DNA from: Exobasidium rhododendri
Lineage: Eukaryota; Basidiomycota; Exobasidiomycetes; Exobasidiales; Exobasidiaceae
Reading direction: 5' to 3'
NCBI GenBank assembly: GCA_026210745.1
Contig: CP110631.1
Span: 1,550,001 to 1,614,000 of the forward strand
Length of the DNA stretch: 64,000 bases
Shown one piece after another: positions 55,001 to 64,000 of this stretch. Below the pieces are notes generated by a model. It did no database searches, was not told where the DNA came from, and worked only from the letters and a program-made list of their open reading frames with translations. Position 1 is the first letter of the stretch. Every line of letters starts with the position of its first letter. Made by a program: the position numbers and the translations under genes.

Positions 55001-57289
55001 ATGGAGATATTGTCCTGATCTTGCAGAATCTTCAGATGACGTTCCGAGGTCAAGAGCGACAGAAGCTTGTCGATCATCGTCTGTGAGTTAAACATATCCA
55101 GACCAGCTTGATTGAGACAAAGAGCTCCAATAGCGTTCGGGATGGCGTTCATGACATCGAACTCCGCTTCAATGTCATCCTTGACTAAGTTGAGAAACGT
55201 TTCCGGCAATTTCTTCTCTTGAATGATCCCCAGCGAAGTCGGTTCATTATGAACAAAGGTGGCCATGATGCTGATTGCCAAGGCCAGGTTCTGAGGTCCA
55301 ATGATGCGCCTGTTCTCCATGATCTTCTTAATCGAGGCAAGTAGACTAGTGTCGATCAGATTACGGAGTCCGTCTGCCGTACCGGTGGAGACCATCATAT
55401 GAGAGATGGATTGTAAGAATCCGCGAAGTAGATGAGCTCTGCCGTACGTCAATTTGCCAAACAGCCGATCTGGACCGGGATCTTCCCCTTCATCCATCTT
55501 AGCACTCGCTGCTTCCACGTCAAAATTGATCTCTTCTTCGACTCGACGTACGAAAATATCGAGACCGTGTGCTTGACAGAACAGCTGGAAAGCGGGCATG
55601 TAAGCGTAGATGATGCTGTCTAGCAAGCCAATCGCTCTCGTTGTACTCCTCTGAATCATGTACGATTCAGGTTTTGCAGCGTCGACGAGCTTGATCAACA
55701 AGTGCAACAAGCCGGCGCCTACCACCATTCCGCTGCCAATGTTGGTCGAAGTGATGAACGACACCAATCCAAAGTAAGCATCGACGTATTCATCGCATTT
55801 CGTAGGCGCTCCTGTGCTCAAGTCTTCGCTGATGTTTCGAAGGATTCCGAGAAGAATGCCATGATTCACTGAAGCATTGAGTGCGTTCAAGACATCAGTC
55901 AATCTGTTTCGGTAGCGTCCGATGGCGTCGAGTGCATAGAGTGATCCACTGACAATGGCATTCAGCATCCCATTCTGAGGATTGACAAGACTAGCCAACT
56001 TGAGCACAATCTCTGGCTCGAATAGGAATAATTGCGTTGCAGCAGTGCTTTCCGGTACAATGTGAGCTGAGGAAGGGAGGCGTACAGTCAGCAAAACGTG
56101 GCTTCTCCTCTCGTCCAGGGAACACGCTGTCACTAACCGTAGCATGCAATGGCAAGAAGTCGACAGACAATGAGTTGGCGTCGTTGTGCAAGATCTGGTA
56201 GCGCCATGGCCAAGCGAATCTTCAGGTATAATTCAAAGTGATCTTCCGCGGGAACGCCGTGCTTCTCAACGACATCTGCCAAGACTTCCATTGCGTTGGT
56301 GCGCAATTCACTTGGCCGACCTAGTTCGATCATTGTCATTCCTTCTGGGCTCTGATGTGATTGACCAGCAGTGGCAGCGCTTTCTGGTGCGGCTGTAGTG
56401 GAGTCTGTTGTGCCGATGTTGTACGACGCCACTCTGTCTCTGTCTCTAGGTCGAGGTCGGATGGGAGTGGACACGAAGCCATCGGGGCCTTCATCTTGAT
56501 CCTCCTCTGTGGGTTGACTTAGACTGGTAGAGGCTGTCGGATGGTCCACCACCTCTCTTCTTCGATAGAATTGGAATTTCACGCTCAGCAATTCAGCAGG
56601 GATGGTTGCGTCCGTCTTGGCCATCTCCATCATGTCCAAGCCGTGATCGCGGGGAGACCAAGTTATAGCAAGCGATGTCAATTTCTCTTGCGCCGGCAAC
56701 AACTCTCCCCTCGGATGTTGTATGCTATTCTGCTGAGCGAATCGCAACATCAGTCGCAATGTAGATTCCAGAACATCAGTATCTCTCGTGAACAGTAGTT
56801 TATTGAGGTGCTATTGGAGAAGTTGAGGAGGTTAGCGAGGTTGAAGCTTGCTATCTCATTACTGCACTGCTCTCTCCCGACTTACCTCATACGAGTTGTA
56901 AAGTTTCCTGCTGGTGCAATTCTCGATCAACAGTCGTGAGAATTTTAGGATGGCATTGATCATGCGTTTGCAAAGAGGAGTGAATTCATTGATTTGTAAT
57001 TTGTGTAGTTCATAGTCACTGCATATCTCTTCTAGCATGCCATCGAATCTGTTTAGGGTTGAGATCCAATAGTGCAAATCTCCTCTTGGCCAGCACCACT
57101 CTGAGATGTTCTCGATGATATCAGGCAGCTCATCATTGCTTGCATCTGTGATTTGCTTGAGCAATTGCCTCACCTCAGATATCTACAATCATCGTGAGTG
57201 ATTTGCTTAGCCTTTCATACATCGGTAATTGCACACCACCTTTGACTTACTGGCTCTGCAAGACGCTTCGGCACCTTGGTGATCTTCAT
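46033..57289 (-). CDS. TOM1: Tom1/Ptr1/HUWE1 homologue lacking the HECT domain
   Basis: Giant E3 ubiquitin ligase homologue. Five exons (minus): 57289-57251, 57182-56886, 56810-56138, 56066-50162 and 50071-46033; 3650 aa, all phases agree. Start MKITKVPKRLAEPISEVRQLL fits the Tom1 N terminus. In order: DUF908 region (WCWPRGDLHYWISTLNRFD), DUF913 region (LLRGFLQSISHMMVSTGTADG, NLINTS-like), a UBA domain at about 1335-1385 (QLTDMGFPRRAARQALQ), a long Asp/Glu stretch, the DUF4414/UBM region at about 2955-3070 with three LPxDxRxEV-type motifs (FLEALPEDMREEVL, FLEALPPDLRAEVI), and ALVRLLFFPQ and KGFQNTLAVASNLS blocks seen in Tom1. It then ends after ALEWVLTRPKL, a poly-Ser/poly-Ala run and a short tail. 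The linker and HECT catalytic domain (about 800 residues in relatives) are absent, and the next gene starts 670 bp on. Truncation, split gene or assembly join are the options. Confidence 0.9.
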
Positions 57290-57718
57290 GATGACCTGCT
57301 ATGACGGCGTTTGCCAGCCATTCAGCTTAGCACGAGCAGCAAGAAGTTTTGCGTTCAGCCTTTTTTTTATCGCGACTTGCGGGAGATAGATGCAAAAGGT
57401 GACCTGGAAAAGTGCCGATTAAAAAATGTTCTACTACTTGAAAGTTGAAAAGGAACCGATGTGATGTGAGTGCTGTGACTAGTATGACAATGAAAAAGCT
57501 GGAGCCTGGAGAATGAGAAGCGAGAAAGCGAAGGTGTTGGATCAAATTAAAAATTGGCATCATCCAATCGCTTTCTAAGAAGTGATGCAGCCTGTCCCAC
57601 TTCGCGCCACGCGATCTAGCAGCTTTTCAATTGCACCCTAGAGGATATGAGCCGTCTCTCCGATATGTAAGGTTGATGATGAGAAGAAGGCCCTACGGTG
57701 TCTCCTTGCGCTATAAGG
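57290..57718. promoter_or_regulatory. Bidirectional promoter between Tom1 and cullin-4 genes
   Basis: About 430 bp separate the two divergent starts (about 360 bp if the cullin ATG is at 57647). It has a T8 run near 57360. Both genes encode ubiquitin-ligase components, so shared control is plausible but not shown. Confidence 0.5.
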
Positions 57719-60415
57719 ATGATCTATTCCGTACAGACGACGCCCGGTCCTTTGACCAGCGCCTTCACAAATGTCGTCTCTGGCGGCAATGGGCAAAGGA
57801 GCGGAAATTTCTTCGCACAGAAGCTGAATCTGGCAACTAAGACCCAACGTATTGAAGGAGGTGCTAAAGGTCAGCTGCCGATCTTCCATGTCAAGAATGC
57901 TCAAGGTGGGTGGTATTGTCGCCTAGTGTGTATTTCCGATGCTGAATATATGAGAACCACCACCCCCTTTACCCCTTGACAGTCCCAAAGGAGCCTAAGA
58001 AGGACCAGATGGCCTCGCAAGTAAATGAGATTGCGCGAGGAGTGCGCTTGATTCTGGCTAGTCCTACTGGTTCAGCCTTGGAGACGGGAGCGAGCTTGGA
58101 GTCATTGTATACCTTGACGGAGCGAACTGTTCTGACAGGAGTGCAAAGCGCAGAAAATCTCTATGAAAAGGTGAAGATGGAATTGGAGAGGGGCATAGGG
58201 GAGGTAGCTTCTTCACTCAAAGCTGGACCGAGCAATCAAAGTATGGTTGCTTGCCAGTCCTGGCTTCAGCGGCTTGAATCTTCTTGGCAAGATTGGTTGT
58301 TCAAGACAACAATCGTGGAGAGTGTGTTGACACTGCTGGATCAGGCGTATCTCTTGGAGCAACCTGATCTTTCTTGTCTAAAGGAACTCAGTCTGGACCT
58401 TTTCCTGCACGCCATCACCCTGAATGAAGACCTACAGTTACATGCTTCTGCCTGCATCGTCGCTTGCGTCAATGGAGAAAGGTATGTCACACTTGGGAAA
58501 AGGTCTTTTCGAGGACCCTATGAGGCTTACCTTGCTGAAACACGTATTGCAGATATCAGCCAGGATCCTCGTATCAATCTCTTCACCTCTTGCTCATTTC
58601 CATGTACACCAAGCTGGCCTGTTACTCCCTTGTGGAAAAGGCTTTACATCAAGCGACCACGTCATTCTACGAAGCAGAATGCGAAGAGAAATTTTCTCAG
58701 CTGACTATTTCCCAGTACCTCGTACATGTACAAAATTTACTGGAAGAAGAGCAGGTGCGCGGAGCTTGGCTATTCTCAGATGATGGAGGTCGCAAGACGA
58801 ACATGACCTCCGCGCAAGATCTCCTCATAAAATCACACGCTCAGGCTCTGATAGAAGGACTGCCACAACTTCTGGATGAAGGTTCGGTAGAACCAATGAA
58901 TCTCCTGTACCGACTTCTCGCAAAGGTTGGCGAACTTGCACCGCTACGGAGTGCATTTGGCAAATTCGTCATTGTGAAGGGTGAAAACATCGTGAAAGAA
59001 AAAGAAAAGGACGATACGATGATCGAGAGATTGTTAGAGTACAAAGCAACGATAGACATGACGGTAGCAAAGGCCTTCTTGAAGGATTCCAATTTTCATC
59101 AGACGCAAAAGGAGAGCTTTGAAGCATTTGTCAACAAACGAGAGAATAAGCCAGCGGAGCTGATCGCCAAGTTTCTAGATGCTAGACTGAGGAGCGGCAA
59201 TAAGACGATGTCGGACTCGGAACTAGAGCATGTACTCAACGAGGCTCTCATATTATTTCGATATACGCATGGTGAGTGGTGGCCGAACGAAGTGCACGGG
59301 TATAGGTATGGACCTCTCATGTCGTGTTTCGTTTCATTGCAGCGAAAGACATGTTTGAAGAGTTCTACAAGCGACTGTTCGCCAAACGATTGTTACTCAA
59401 CCGATCAGCCTCTTCTGATGCAGAACAGAGTATGCTGCTGAAGCTGAAGGAAGAGTGCGGCCCTGGTTTCACTCAGAAGCTCGAGACCATGCTGACCGAT
59501 ATCTCGCTTTCGGATGAGATGATGAAGGCATTCACTGCTTTGCAGGAAAAGGCTACCCTTGAGGGTAAAGGTGATGACTTTGAGCTGTCAGTCAACGTGC
59601 TCACTCAAGCCCATTGGCCCACGTACCCTCAAATCGATGTCATTATTCCCGCCGAAATGACAAGGGCGACCGAGCGCTTCCACGAATTTTACGAATCTCG
59701 AAACCAGGGGAGAAAACTACAATGGGCCCACACACTAGGTACGACCAGCTTGATCGCTCAATTTGCTAAGGCAGGCGAAAAGGAACTGCTGGTCAGCACC
59801 TTCCAGACTGTCGTCTTGCTGTTGTTCAATGGTCTGACAAGTGGCGGTAAATTGAATTTCCGGGAAATTAAGGAGCAGACTGGATTGGAATCGAAAGAGT
59901 TAAAGAGGACCTTGCAGTCCTTAGCCTGTGGACAAATTCCAACACGAATTCTACGAAAGGAACCCCAAGGCAAAGAAGTGAATGAAGAAGATGAATTCAC
60001 TATCAACGAAGGAATAAAGAACGATCGGAAAAGAATTCGCATCAACATGATCCAACTGAACGAAACAAAGGAAGAACAAAAGTCCACAGTCGACAGAGTC
60101 ATGTTTGATCGAGAACTGGTACTTCAAGCATCCGCCGTCAGGATCTTGAAAGCAAAGAAGACTATTAAACATGCAGAATTGCTGCAAGAGATTGTGAAAC
60201 AGATAGCAAGGTGAGTAGAGAGAGAAAGTGCGGTGGGGCAATAGGGAGAAGAAAGAAGAGGCCATTAAGAGACTTCACTGAGATTTAATTTTGTTCTTTG
60301 CAGTCGCTTCACTGTCGATGTGAACGAGATCAAGAAGACCTTTGAGATTCTCATCGACAAAGAATACATGGAGCGAGTTGAGGGACAGCGAGGCATGTAT
60401 CGTTACCTGGCATGA
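57719..60415 (+). CDS. CUL4: Cullin-4
   Basis: Scaffold of CRL4 (DDB1-CUL4-RBX1) ubiquitin ligases. Five exons: 57719-57905, 57983-58481, 58553-59271, 59343-60210 and 60304-60415; 794 aa from the ATG at 57719. The N-terminal KLNLATKTQRIEGG leads into cullin repeats (SWQDWLFKTTIVESVLTLLD resembles CUL4 cullin repeat 1). The strongest signature is FVNKRENKPAELIAKFLDAR, RSGNKTMSDSELEHVLNEAL and AKDMFEEFYKRLFAKRLLLN, ending in SASSDAEQSMLLKLKEECG. The C-terminal winged helix has the neddylation motif RILKAKKTIKH and ends YMERVEGQRGMYRYLA. CUL4 fits better than CUL3 because of the PAELIAK and CEG-like pattern. An upstream ATG at 57647 joined through a 51-nt intron ending CTATAAG would add seven residues; the start is uncertain. 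Introns 2-4 have clean GT..CAG ends. Confidence 0.92.
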
Positions 60416-60983
60416 TGGCCATCTATGCGCCTCACAACCGTTCCTTTGTGTCCACGCACAAATGTTTACACAACAAGTGAACTAAGTATTGAGAGAGTTT
60501 GATAATTGCACATTTCTATTTCGTCATTCAAAGTGGAGGTGGGAAATCTAGCCAGTGGTCGACTGGTGGTGGAGGAATGAATTGGAAGGGGGATAAGAAG
60601 GTAGAAGGGCCTGGGAAATGAGAAGAGGTGGGAGGAAGGATTCGTGAGAAGATGGAGGGGAAAGGGAAATATTAGCAAACAGCAAAGGTATCAGGACACA
60701 CCTTGACAAAGTATGACATTCCTAGGAACGTAGGAGCCACGAAAGAGAAAGAGAGTAAGAAGAGGAATGTGCCGATAGATGTACACGAATGAATGGGAAA
60801 GAATTTGGAAGAATGGCAGGGAGGGAAAGAGGATGATCTGCAGGCGGCAAAGAGGACTAGTACAAGCAAAGCAGATGAGATATCATACGACAACTAGTAG
60901 AGGGAGGTGCACACAGCATTAATGGTTCTAGGTAGAAGGGTATAGGCGATGATGCTGATGTTATAAAAGGAAGAGAAGAAACT
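60416..60983. other. Convergent 3' interval
   Basis: About 570 bp between convergent stops of the cullin and SR-kinase genes. It is purine-rich on the plus strand, with AG-rich runs. No coding frame supported. Confidence 0.5.

Positions 60984-64000
<3,017 letters not shown>

Overview
This 64-kb window is nuclear DNA of a fungus, most likely a basidiomycete. Genes are dense, and introns are short (about 45-180 bp) with GT..AG ends. The gene set is fungal: Siw14, Dbp3, a soluble fumarate reductase fused to cytochrome b5, Sky1/SRPK, Tom1. Several very long Ser-rich single-exon genes recall Ustilaginomycotina or a related basidiomycete yeast, but the species is inference only. I rebuilt gene models by hand from splice consensus, reading phase and family knowledge; spans run from start to stop codon with exons listed in the evidence.

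Layout. 0-11.3 kb: poly(A)-binding protein (5' end cut by the window edge), casein kinase 2 alpha (9 exons, one only 19 nt), a membrane-anchored GH5 glucanase, a METTL3/Ime4-type m6A methyltransferase, and fumarate reductase-cytochrome b5. 12.4-16.4 kb: two neighbouring genes for secreted proteins that share a Cys framework (C-x30-C-x12-C-x11-C) which I do not recognise; the first copy has a one-base frameshift. 17-24 kb: a mitochondrial carrier, an acidic coiled-coil protein, a Mutator-like DNA transposon (intact transposase, 20-bp inverted ends, three tandem 27-bp palindromes), and DEAD-box helicase Dbp3.

24.5-45.4 kb: a KAP-like phosphatase with a long N-terminal extension, a 1578-aa orphan, a Sel1-repeat Dsf2-like protein, the Siw14 inositol-pyrophosphate phosphatase, an 852-aa orphan with two C-terminal membrane segments, and a 648-aa secreted Ser/Thr/Gly repeat protein. 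46-63.5 kb: a Tom1/HUWE1 homologue that ends before the catalytic HECT domain, head-to-head with a cullin-4 gene, then an SR-protein kinase.

Most genes are housekeeping: mRNA binding and m6A marking, splicing kinase, ribosome biogenesis helicase, ubiquitin ligation, and phosphate or kinase signalling. The most unusual content is the tandem secreted-protein pair, the HECT-less Tom1, and the transposon ends. No tRNA, rRNA, CRISPR or organelle sequence was seen.
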